Source: Acidovorax sp. A79
Lineage (GTDB): Bacteria; Pseudomonadota; Gammaproteobacteria; Burkholderiales; Burkholderiaceae_C
NCBI RefSeq assembly: GCF_041154505.1
Contig: NZ_AP028672.1
Span: 2,374,001 to 2,438,000, forward strand
Direction of reading: 5' to 3'
DNA length: 64,000 nt
In this document: positions 27,390 to 34,657 of the stretch, in pieces
Layout of the letters: the number at the start of each line of letters is the position of its first letter
Position numbering within the stretch: the stretch's first letter is position 1
Notes under the pieces: generated by a model
Told to the model about the DNA's origin: nothing
Database searches by the model: none
What the model saw: only the letters and a program-made list of their open reading frames with translations
Position numbers and translations under genes: made by a program

Positions 27390-28130
27390 ATGAGCACCAC
27401 CGCCGACCTCGTTGCCGCCCTGAAAAAGGAACTCAAGACCGCGCAGATGACCTACGCGGACCTGGCCCAGGCCCTGGGCATGGCCGAGTCCAGCGTCAAG
27501 CGCATGCTGGCCAAGGGCGACATGCCGCTGTCGCGCATCGACGCTATCTGCCGCGCGCTGGCGCTGGACTTCGCCGACCTGGCGCGCCGCGTGGCCGACA
27601 GCCAGCCCTTGCTCAAGGAACTGAGCCAGGAGCAGGAGCGCGCGGTGGTGGCCGACAAGAAGCTGCTGCTCATGGCCATCTGCGTGCTCAGCCAGTGGAC
27701 GCTGGAGCAGGTGACCACCACCTACCGCCTCACCGAGGCCGAGGGCATCAAGTACCTCGCGCAGCTCGACCGCATCGGCATCATCGAGCTGCGGCCGCTG
27801 AACCGCTACCGCCTCAAGCTGGCCAAGACCTTCCGCTGGCGGCCCCACGGGCCGGTGATGAACTACTTTCGCGAGCATGCGCTGCTCGACTATTTCGCGG
27901 GCGGCTTCGACGGCCCGGGCGAAGGCGTGCTGCTGGTGCACGGCACCATCAGCCGGGGCCTGGCGCCCGCCTTCATGGAGCGCATGCAGCGCGTGGCGCA
28001 GGACTTCGCGCAGCAGCACCTGGCCGACCAGAAACTGCCGCCGCGCGAGCTGGAGGGCTACACCCTGCTGCTGGCCATGCGCAGCTGGGAGTTCGAGGCC
28101 TTCACCGGGATGAGACGACTCCCCCCCTGA
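27390..28130 (+). CDS. XRE-family HTH transcriptional regulator, probably leaderless
   Basis: A 246-residue protein with an N-terminal XRE helix-turn-helix (~8-60: MTYADLAQALGMAESSVKRMLAKGD) and a C-terminal ~170-residue domain of unknown ligand, containing FRWRPHGPVMNYF. No Shine-Dalgarno precedes the ATG; instead an inverted repeat with an embedded -10 box ends at the start codon, pointing to a leaderless, self-repressed transcript. Its last codons and stop lie within a dispersed repeat. Divergent from the lipid operon, which it may also control. Confidence 0.85.
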   Translation: MSTTADLVAALKKELKTAQMTYADLAQALGMAESSVKRMLAKGDMPLSRIDAICRALALDFADLARRVADSQPLLKELSQEQERAVVADKKLLLMAICVLSQWTLEQVTTTYRLTEAEGIKYLAQLDRIGIIELRPLNRYRLKLAKTFRWRPHGPVMNYFREHALLDYFAGGFDGPGEGVLLVHGTISRGLAPAFMERMQRVAQDFAQQHLADQKLPPRELEGYTLLLAMRSWEFEAFTGMRRLPP

Positions 28131-28205
28131 GCCGCTGCGCGGCGTCCCCCGCGGGGGACGCACCCGGTGGCCCGGCAAAGCCGGTTCCACGGGTGCACCG
28201 GCCTT
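28123..28205 (+). repeat. Dispersed GC-rich repeat family 1, copy A
   Basis: Begins CCCCCTGAGCCGCTGCGCGG, then a CCCCC/GGGGG hairpin and an ACCCGGTGG...CCACGGGTGC second hairpin. It overlaps the end of the XRE gene, supplying its final Pro codons and TGA. Nearly the same element is at 47786; shorter relatives are at 36421, 44201 and 51547. With copy 2 of repeat family 2 (28270) and the TetR promoter it fills the 308-bp gap 28131-28438, which holds no gene. Confidence 0.75.
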
Positions 28206-28269
28206 GGGCGCGCCGGTTTCGGAGGGCGATGGCATGGCATGGCGGGGGGCCGGGCGAGCCAGCACAAAC

Positions 28270-28323
28270 ACTATCGTTTTGATAGCTTCTTGCGCTTTAC
28301 CGACAAGCGGTAGAGGGCTAAAA
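28270..28323 (+). repeat. Dispersed repeat family 2, copy 2
   Basis: Core GATAGCTTCTTGCGCTT-7 nt-AAGCGGTAGAGGGC. It is the same layout as copy 1 at 6002, preceded by CTATCGTTTT. Confidence 0.7.
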
Positions 28324-28374
28324 GGTGCTCAGAACAGCCGCCTCCAGCGCACCGAATGCCCGTTTCAGCGCCGG

Positions 28375-28412
28375 TTGACTCTTTAATGTGAATACACTAT
28401 TCTTTAAATAGT
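28375..28412 (+). promoter_or_regulatory. Promoter and dyad of the TetR-type gene
   Basis: TTGACT (28375-28380), a 17-bp spacer and TATTCT (28398-28403) make a sigma-70 promoter in an unusually A/T-rich stretch. An inverted repeat ACTATT-CTTTA-AATAGT (28396-28412) covers the -10 box, the place expected for a TetR autorepressor site. Confidence 0.6.
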
Positions 28413-28438
28413 AAATTTTACCAATTTAAAGATATTAA

Positions 28439-29320
28439 ATGAAGACCACCCGCCAGCAGCAAGATGCCACCCGCCGCCAGATCGTGGCCAGCGCGGTGGA
28501 CCTCATGACCCGCCAGGGCTTCGACGGCACGACGATGAAGGACATCGCCCGCGCCGCCGGCATTGGCGACGCCACGATCTACAAATACTTCCCGACCAAG
28601 GACCGCATCGTGCTGGGCTACCTGGACGACGTGGCCCACCAGGCGCTGGCCGACACCCTGCAGACGCCCGGCTTCGCGGGCTACGGCCTGCAGGAAAAGC
28701 TGCAGCGCCTGACCGACGCGGTGCTGGAGCGCCTGCTGGCCGACCGCGAGTTCGTGGCCCAGGTGCGCAGCCTGGCGCGGCGCTCGCCGCTGTCGATGCT
28801 GGCCGAGCCCCTGGCGGCCCGGCACAGCCTGCGCGAGGCCGTCGCCAGCTTTCTGGAAGCCGCGGAGGCCAGTGGCGAGATCGAGCCCTGCGACTTCAAG
28901 GGCATGGCGGGCGGGCTGTATACCGACTACCTGGCCGGTGTGGTGACGTACTGGCTGGCCGACACCTCCGAGGAATTTGCCGACACCACGCAGCTGGTGG
29001 ACCTCTCGCTCGGCGTGCTGGTGCAGGCGCTGCGCGGAGGGCTCGTCAACCGCGTGTTGCAACTGGGTGGTTTTGTGCTGCGCAGCCAGATGGCCCGCAT
29101 GGTGCAGCACAGCAGCGGCCTGATGGGCATGCTGCAGCTGGCCAGACAGGCCATGGCCAGCGCACCGCCCGACCCGGCCCCCGCCTACACGGCAGCCGCT
29201 GAACCATCCCGGTCGCCGGAGCCTTCCAAGCCGCCGCGTGCGCCGCGCAAACCCCGCGCTGCCAGCCCGGCACCCGCCGCACAGCCAGTGGCCACGTCCC
29301 GCAAGAGGAAGTCCGCATGA
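28439..29320 (+). CDS. TetR-family transcriptional regulator
   Basis: A 293-residue regulator: TetR HTH in the first 60 residues (FDGTTMKDIARAAGIGDATIYKYFPTK read in parts) followed by a helical ligand domain and a Pro/Ala/Arg/Lys-rich basic tail of ~60 residues that is longer than usual. There is no strong Shine-Dalgarno. Its stop overlaps the next ATG (ATGA), so it controls its own operon with DUF2867 and an ABC1 kinase. Related TetR proteins in this setting respond to fatty-acid or solvent-like signals, but the ligand here is unknown. Confidence 0.86.
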   Translation: MKTTRQQQDATRRQIVASAVDLMTRQGFDGTTMKDIARAAGIGDATIYKYFPTKDRIVLGYLDDVAHQALADTLQTPGFAGYGLQEKLQRLTDAVLERLLADREFVAQVRSLARRSPLSMLAEPLAARHSLREAVASFLEAAEASGEIEPCDFKGMAGGLYTDYLAGVVTYWLADTSEEFADTTQLVDLSLGVLVQALRGGLVNRVLQLGGFVLRSQMARMVQHSSGLMGMLQLARQAMASAPPDPAPAYTAAAEPSRSPEPSKPPRAPRKPRAASPAPAAQPVATSRKRKSA

Positions 29321-29877
29321 CCACCGCCCACACCGTGCGCGAGGTCCAGGTGCCCGCTGGCACGGTCATCCATGCCACCTTGCACAACGCGGATTTTTTT
29401 GACGCCTTCACAACGACCGACCCTCGCCCCGCCACCAGCGCACTGCAGACCTGGCTGGACGTGGTGGCCCGGACACCGCGGTGGACGGAGCAACTTTTGG
29501 CAGTCCGCAACAAGCTGGTGCGGCTGGTGGGCCTCAAGGGCGTGGGGCAGTTGCAGGACGTGCATCCGCTTGCCAGCGGAGCCTCTCCAACCAATGCGCG
29601 CAGCTACCGCGTCGGAGACCGCGTGGGCATCTTCCTCATCCGCCATCTGAGCGACACCGAAGTGGTGATGGGGCAGGACGACAAACACCTGGATGTGCAG
29701 GTCTCGCTGACCAAACACGGGCAGCGGGGCAGCGCGCCTACGGTGGTCATCAGCACCGTGGTGCACATCCACAACACGCTGGGCCATGCCTACATGGCCG
29801 TCATCACGCCGTTTCACCGCCGCATCGTGCAGTCCATGCTGCAACAACTGGCCGCTTCAAACCATGGCCCGCGCTGA
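29317..29877 (+). CDS. DUF2867 family protein
   Basis: A 186-residue protein recognised by the DUF2867 pattern: an early ADFFDAF, LLAVRNKLVRLVGL in the middle, HLDVQVSL and the terminal THVVHIHN-like/PFHRRIV block (here TVVHIHNTLGHAY and ITPFHRRIV). Function unknown; likely cytosolic. It overlaps the TetR gene by 4 bp and the ABC1 kinase gene by 14 bp. Confidence 0.82.
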   Translation: MTTAHTVREVQVPAGTVIHATLHNADFFDAFTTTDPRPATSALQTWLDVVARTPRWTEQLLAVRNKLVRLVGLKGVGQLQDVHPLASGASPTNARSYRVGDRVGIFLIRHLSDTEVVMGQDDKHLDVQVSLTKHGQRGSAPTVVISTVVHIHNTLGHAYMAVITPFHRRIVQSMLQQLAASNHGPR

Positions 29878-31186
29878 CCCGCCGCGCACCAGCCGGCTTG
29901 CGCGCGGCACCATCACGGGCCTGGCGGCGGCACGCATCGGCATGGCCCAACTAGGCCATCGCGTGCGCAGCACGCCGTCTGCCCAGGCGCAGGCCGACCA
30001 CGAGGCCGCCCTGGGCCGCATCCTCTTTGGCGCCCTGGGCCAGCTGCGGGGTTCGGCGCTCAAGGTATCGCAACTGCTCAGCATGCACCCGGGCCTGCTG
30101 CCCGACGGCGTGCGGCAGGAGCTGGCGCGCGCCCACCACCAGGCGCCGCCGCTCAACCGCGCGCTGGTGGGGCGCGTGTTCCGCCAGGCCTTCGGCCGGG
30201 AGCCCGAGGCGCTGTTCGACCACTTCGAGCCCACCGCCTTCGCCGCCGCCAGCCTGGGCCAGGTGCACCGCGCACAGCTGGCGGGCCACGGCACGGTGGC
30301 CGTCAAGGTGCAGTACCCCGGCATTGCCGCCACCATCGCCAGCGACATGCAATTGATGCGCACCGCGCTGCGCGCGCTGGCCCACACCGACATGCCCCTG
30401 CCCGCCAGCACCGTGGTGGACGGCGTGATGGCCGAGATCGAGGCCACGCTGCTGCGCGAGGTGGACTACCTGCAGGAAGCCGAGCAACTGCAATGGTTTG
30501 CGCAGCACGCGGCTTTGCCCGGCGTGGTGCTGGCGCGGCCCATCCTGTCGCACACGCGGGCCCAGGTGCTCACGCAGCAGTTCCTGCCGGGCCAGCACCT
30601 GCAAGCCTGGCTGGCCACGCAACCCACACAGCAGCAACGCGATCAGGCCGGGCAGCACCTGTGGGACTGGTTCATGCACTGCACTTTTGTGCTGGGCCGG
30701 GTGCATGCCGATCCGCACCCGGGCAATTTCCTGTTCACCCCCGATGGCACGGTGGGTGTGCTCGACTTTGGCTGCACGCGCAGCCTCTCCGACGGGTTTC
30801 GGGCGCAAGTGACACAGGCGTGGTCCGCACTGCTGCGCCCTCCCTCCGACCCGCAGCGCGACGCGCTGGTGCTGCAGGCCTACCAGGCACTCGGGCTCGT
30901 CAACGCCGGCCTCTCCGTGCAGGCCTACGCCGCCGAACTCGCCCCCGCACTGGCTGACATGCAGGCCTGGCAGATGGAACCCTTCACGCAGGCGGTTTTC
31001 GATTTTGGCGCCAAGACGCCGCCACCCATCACCGCCGGCCGCCACCAGCGCGTGCTGGGCGATCACCTGGTGCAGGTGCCCGGCGAAATGCCGGCGTTCG
31101 AGCGCATGTGGATGGGCCTGATGCACCTGCTCACGGGGCTGGGTGCACGGGTGCGCACGCATTGCCCCGCCCTTCTTTCTTCCTAG
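29864..31186 (+). CDS. ABC1/UbiB-family atypical kinase
   Basis: A 440-residue member of the AarF/UbiB/ADCK family, which includes ATPases needed for ubiquinone and lipid-related metabolism. Visible motifs are the Ala-rich loop AAASLGQVH, the ATP lysine VAVKVQYPG, the catalytic loop HADPHPGN and metal-binding DFGCTR. The family's N-terminal KxGQ motif reads KVSQ here. It lacks the C-terminal helices of UbiB, so it is not the housekeeping ubiquinone factor. The ATG at 29864 starts inside the DUF2867 gene. Confidence 0.87.
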   Translation: MARADPPRTSRLARGTITGLAAARIGMAQLGHRVRSTPSAQAQADHEAALGRILFGALGQLRGSALKVSQLLSMHPGLLPDGVRQELARAHHQAPPLNRALVGRVFRQAFGREPEALFDHFEPTAFAAASLGQVHRAQLAGHGTVAVKVQYPGIAATIASDMQLMRTALRALAHTDMPLPASTVVDGVMAEIEATLLREVDYLQEAEQLQWFAQHAALPGVVLARPILSHTRAQVLTQQFLPGQHLQAWLATQPTQQQRDQAGQHLWDWFMHCTFVLGRVHADPHPGNFLFTPDGTVGVLDFGCTRSLSDGFRAQVTQAWSALLRPPSDPQRDALVLQAYQALGLVNAGLSVQAYAAELAPALADMQAWQMEPFTQAVFDFGAKTPPPITAGRHQRVLGDHLVQVPGEMPAFERMWMGLMHLLTGLGARVRTHCPALLSS

Positions 31187-31198
31187 GAACCCTCCTAC

Positions 31199-31606
31199 AT
31201 GACCACCCTGACCTCCCCCTCCCCTCGCTCTGCGGCCATGCCGCCTCGCAGCCGCTGGAAGGGCCCGTGGATGCTGGCCGTGGCGGTGCTGCACACGCTG
31301 TATGCCGCCGTCGTGTTTCCGACCCAGCTGCAGGAGATCGTGCGGCGCGGCGTTTTCAACAGCGTGCAAAAAGACCCGGCCGTGGGCGCCGTGGTCTGGT
31401 TTGTGCTGTTCGGCGTGTTGTTCGCGCTGCTGGGCTGGGCCATCCTGCTGGCCGAACGCAACACAGCCATGGCGCCCGTCCCCATGCGCGGGCTCGGTGC
31501 CGGGTTGCTGGCACTCACGCTGCTGGGCATCGTGCTCATGCCCGCCTCGGGCTTCTGGCTGGCGCTGCCGCCCGCGCTGGCCCTCTGCTGGCCCCCAAGG
31601 CGCTGA
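31199..31606 (+). CDS. Small integral membrane protein (four helices)
   Basis: A 135-residue protein with four predicted helices (~24-44, ~68-88, ~98-115, ~118-132) and a WMLAVAVLHTLY start after a basic N-terminus. It resembles the small DUF6463-type membrane proteins, but I am not certain of the family. It starts 13 bp after the ABC1 kinase gene and closes that operon together with the next gene. Confidence 0.65.
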   Translation: MTTLTSPSPRSAAMPPRSRWKGPWMLAVAVLHTLYAAVVFPTQLQEIVRRGVFNSVQKDPAVGAVVWFVLFGVLFALLGWAILLAERNTAMAPVPMRGLGAGLLALTLLGIVLMPASGFWLALPPALALCWPPRR

Positions 31607-31678
31607 AGGCGACGAAGACGGATCGACGCGCCGCGTCTGCACCTTCCACGGCCACCCTGATTGACTTGAAAACTGTCC

Positions 31679-32062
31679 ATGATGAATACTGCGCTGGTAC
31701 TGGCAGCCGGGGGCCTCGCCCTGGTGGGCGTTGCGCACTCGGTACTGGGTGAATTCCTCGTGTTTCGCGCATTGCGCACGCAGGGCGTGGTGCCCACCGG
31801 CGGCAAGCCCGTGCTGCACGAGCGGCAGGTGCGCATCCTGTGGGGCACCTGGCACCTGGCCACCGTGCTGGGCTGGGCCCTGAGCGCCCTGCTGTGGCGC
31901 CTGGGGACCGTACCCGGGGATGCCAACCTGGGGGCCTGGGTGGCTGACGTGGCCGGGCTGGCCACCTTGGTCAGCGGATTGCTGGTGTTCTATGCCACCG
32001 AGGGCAGGCACCCTGCCTGGTTTGCCTTGCTGGTGGTGGCGGCCCTGGTGTGGTGGCGTTGA
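31679..32062 (+). CDS. Small integral membrane protein (four helices)
   Basis: A 127-residue hydrophobic protein with four helices, a conserved-looking GVAHSVLGEFLVF near the start and LHERQVRILWGTWHLATV in the middle (His residues inside helices). Family not recognised. Two adjacent ATG codons; the first is given. It is 72 bp after the preceding gene on the same strand. Confidence 0.62.
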   Translation: MMNTALVLAAGGLALVGVAHSVLGEFLVFRALRTQGVVPTGGKPVLHERQVRILWGTWHLATVLGWALSALLWRLGTVPGDANLGAWVADVAGLATLVSGLLVFYATEGRHPAWFALLVVAALVWWR

Positions 32063-32249
32063 CACGCGCGGGCCTGCACCGGACGGCCGCCTGCACGCCC
32101 CGGCGTGAAAGAAATCACGAAAAGCCCCGCCTTTGCCGCCACGGGAAACACAACTTCACAAGACTTCGCAATTCGCCTACACCGTCTTGACGCAGCATCT
32201 GCACCATGAAGTCTCCGGTTCCGCAAGGAATCATTTTGAGGAGACCATC

Positions 32250-32792
32250 ATGGCCCGCAATGCACTCGCCGCTGCTTCCATCGCCCTGCTGTCGCTGGGC
32301 GCCGCGACCGTGGCGCAGGCACAGACCAGCGCCACCGTCGTCATCCAGTCGGGGCAGCCCCACCACTACCAGGCGCCGCCCGCGCCGGTGATGGTGCAGT
32401 ACGGCCCACCCCCGCCACCGCGCTACGAAGTGGTGCCCCGCCCCCGCCGCGACATGGTGTGGGTGCCTGGGTACTGGGACTGGCGCGGCCACCGCCACGT
32501 CTGGATCCAGGGCCACTGGGTGAAGGCCCGCCCGGGCTACTACTACCGCGAGCCCCGCTGGGTGGAGCATGGGGGCCGCTGGGAAATGCGCCCCGGCGGC
32601 TGGGACCGCGATGGCGACGGCATCCCCAATCGCTATGACCGCGACCGCGATGGCGATGGCATTCCCAACCGCTACGACCGCGACCATGACAGGGACCGCG
32701 ACGGCGTGTCCAACCGCCACGACCGCGACCGCGACGGAGACGGCGTGCCGAACCGCCACGACCGCCGCCCGGACAACCCCTATCGCAATTGA
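32250..32792 (+). CDS. Exported YXWGXW-type protein with Asp-rich calcium-like repeats, copy 1
   Basis: A 180-residue secreted protein: signal peptide (cleavage near AQAQ|TSAT), a Pro-rich stretch, an aromatic block with WVPGYWDWRGH and WIQGHW typical of YXWGXW repeats, then four DRDGDG(I/V)xNR-type units like thrombospondin type-3 calcium loops. Probably cell-surface or periplasmic and calcium-binding. AGGAG precedes the ATG. It forms a tandem duplicate with the next gene; the extra repeats here show expansion of the Asp-rich part. Confidence 0.75.
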   Translation: MARNALAAASIALLSLGAATVAQAQTSATVVIQSGQPHHYQAPPAPVMVQYGPPPPPRYEVVPRPRRDMVWVPGYWDWRGHRHVWIQGHWVKARPGYYYREPRWVEHGGRWEMRPGGWDRDGDGIPNRYDRDRDGDGIPNRYDRDHDRDRDGVSNRHDRDRDGDGVPNRHDRRPDNPYRN

Positions 32793-32949
32793 CGGGGCCT
32801 GAGCGCCGCCCGCCCCCCCGAGGGCGGCGGGCGCGCCAGGAACTGGCCCTCGCCGCCTACGCACACCCCCGCAGGGCGCCTACGCGGCCCGGCTGCCCGT
32901 GCCGCCACCATGCAGTGACCGCTTCCGCAAGGAACATCAGGAGAATCCC

Positions 32950-33411
32950 ATGACCTTCATGACCCGCAAGACATTCACCGCAGCCTCCATCGCCTTGATG
33001 GCGCTGTGGACCCTCCCGCAGGCGCATGCCGCCACGCAGGGCACCGTCATCGTCCAATCGGGCCAGCCGGAGCGCAGCTACCACGCCACGCAGTACCAGG
33101 TGAGGCCCGCGCCCCCTCCCCCGCGCCATGAAGCCGTGCCCCGCCCCCGCCGGGGCCAGGTGTGGGAAGAAGGCCACTGGGAATGGCGTGGCAACCGCTA
33201 CCAATGGGTGCGCGGCCACTGGGTGCAGGCCCGCGCCGGCCACCAGTATCGCCAGCCGCACTGGGTGGAACGCGAAGGCCGCTGGGAGTTTCAGCGTGGC
33301 GGCTGGGACCGTGACGGCGATGGCGTCGCCAACCGCCATGACCGCGACCGGGACGGCGACGGCGTACCGAACCGCCGCGACCAGCAGCCCGACAACCCGC
33401 GCCGCAACTGA
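32950..33411 (+). CDS. Exported YXWGXW-type protein with Asp-rich repeats, copy 2
   Basis: A 153-residue paralogue of the preceding gene with the same order: signal peptide (cleavage near AHAA|TQGT), VIVQSGQP, Pro-rich linker, EEGHWEWRGNRYQW and VRGHW, then only two DRDGDGV units. AGGAG precedes the ATG. The shared leader segment RNHF/RKEH-AGGAG shows that the duplication took in the ribosome-binding site. Confidence 0.75.
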   Translation: MTFMTRKTFTAASIALMALWTLPQAHAATQGTVIVQSGQPERSYHATQYQVRPAPPPPRHEAVPRPRRGQVWEEGHWEWRGNRYQWVRGHWVQARAGHQYRQPHWVEREGRWEFQRGGWDRDGDGVANRHDRDRDGDGVPNRRDQQPDNPRRN

Positions 33412-33450
33412 CCCCACGCCCGGCGCGCGCGCCGCGCAGGGCGCCGCCGG

Positions 33451-34233
33451 TCAGCCCAGTTGAAGTTCGGCGCGCCCCAGGCCGGGAAACTCAGCCACCA
33501 CCACCGTGCCCGGCGCCACCATCACTGTGCCGGTGCAGGACCCGGTGGTCACCCACTGTCCCGCGCGCAGCCCACCCAGGCTGTGCGCGCCGCCATTGGC
33601 CAGCCAGGCGAGCAGGCGCAGGGGATCGCCCGCCGGGTTGCCCCAGCCAGCGTGCCGCACGGCCTGCGCGCCATTCACCGACAGCACCACGGGCTGCCGC
33701 ATCGGCTGCACCGACTGCGCGCTCTCCGTTCCCGACCCCACGATGAGTGCCCCATGGCAGGCCTGGTCGGCCAGCCGGCTCCACTCGCCTTGCTGCGCCC
33801 AGGCGGCGTAACGCGTGTCGCAGACCTCGATGGCCGCCCGCACCGACGCCACGGCGGACAGCACCTCGGCCTCGCTGTAGGGCTGCGCACGGGCAGGCAG
33901 GCCGGCACCCAGTTCGTACACCAGTTCCGCCTCCACACCCAGCACGGCGAAGCCCGCGCAGGACAGGCGCACCGCGCCCCCGCCGGCCATCGCAAACACC
34001 GAATCGCGCGCCAGGGCCGCCCGCGCAGGCAGCGCCTGCGGCGACGCCGCGCCCACCTTCCAGCCCGCGATCTCGCCGCGCTCGCGCACCACGGCGTCCT
34101 GCACGGCATAGGCCTGGGCAGCGTTCTGGGGACGCAATGCGGCGGGCAGGTCGAGCGGACGGGGCGTGCGCCCCAGGCGGGCCATGGTGAGCACGGCCGC
34201 GCTGGTCAGCGGATCAAAGGCGGTATCGGGCAT
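33451..34233 (-). CDS. 2-keto-4-pentenoate hydratase family protein
   Basis: A 260-residue enzyme of the MhpD/fumarylacetoacetase-C fold: GWKVGAAS, the VEAELVYEL metal-binding motif and VMVAPGTVVVAEFPGLG at the end. Family members hydrate 2-keto-4-pentenoates from aromatic ring cleavage or decarboxylate 4-oxalocrotonate. It stands alone with no meta-cleavage genes nearby. The ATG at 34233 is preferred over an upstream TTG at 34281. Divergent from the riboswitch-dadA unit. Confidence 0.82.
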   Translation of the reverse strand: MPDTAFDPLTSAAVLTMARLGRTPRPLDLPAALRPQNAAQAYAVQDAVVRERGEIAGWKVGAASPQALPARAALARDSVFAMAGGGAVRLSCAGFAVLGVEAELVYELGAGLPARAQPYSEAEVLSAVASVRAAIEVCDTRYAAWAQQGEWSRLADQACHGALIVGSGTESAQSVQPMRQPVVLSVNGAQAVRHAGWGNPAGDPLRLLAWLANGGAHSLGGLRAGQWVTTGSCTGTVMVAPGTVVVAEFPGLGRAELQLG

Positions 34234-34367
34234 CAAGGCGTCCTGCAGAGAAAGGCGAAGGTTCCGGCGGATTATGGCCAACCCCGTGCCCGCAGCATCA
34301 GCAACGATTGCGGTTCATTAGCGCGGACAAAGCGGTTTTTGCGCGATGCGGGCTCCTAGAATGGCCC

Positions 34368-34560
34368 CCGCAGGAGAGTCAGCGGCCCGCCCGCTTCACC
34401 GAAGGCGCAAACTCCCATACACGCTCAGGTCCCGTACTGCACCATTCATCAAAGCCGTCTGGAGAGCCGCTTCGCGCAACGCGAAGCGCACCGAAGGAGC
34501 AAACCGCGCGCCATGTGGGCCGCGCGGTGAATCTCTCAGGTACCAAGGACAGGGGGAGCG
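34368..34560 (+). ncRNA. Tandem glycine riboswitch upstream of dadA
   Basis: Two consecutive glycine aptamers are readable by their conserved blocks: first GGAGAG (34373), CACCGAAGG (34398) and CTCAGGT (34424); second GGAGAG (34461), CACCGAAGG (34489), CTCTCAGGTACCAAGGACAG (34533-34552). The short linker between them is the normal arrangement for cooperative tandem aptamers. A -10-like TAGAAT at 34357-34362 puts the transcript start at about 34369. The rest of the 424-bp gap before dadA holds a dispersed repeat at 34591. Confidence 0.9.
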
Positions 34561-34590
34561 GCAGCTTGGGCATTCATGCGCCAGCTGCAC

Positions 34591-34650
34591 GCTATTGAAT
34601 TCATAGCTGCCAGCGCATGTTGTTCTAGCGCCAGAGCCCAGAAAGGCTTT
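34591..34650 (+). repeat. Dispersed repeat family 2, copy 3, between riboswitch and dadA
   Basis: CATAGCTGCCAGCGC then TCTAGCGCCAGAGCCC and AAAGGCTTT. The hairpin arm is partly decayed. The 3' end supplies the only AAAGG near the dadA start codon. Confidence 0.65.
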
Positions 34651-34657
34651 GAAAATC

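Noticed and set aside
24412..27393. A 993-codon plus-strand open frame antisense to the lipid operon
   Set aside because: Shadow of the long MFS-acyltransferase gene; no recognisable domain.
32610..32780. Regular short repeats resembling a CRISPR or microsatellite
   Set aside because: They are codons of DRDGDG protein units in one frame; there are no spacers of constant length.
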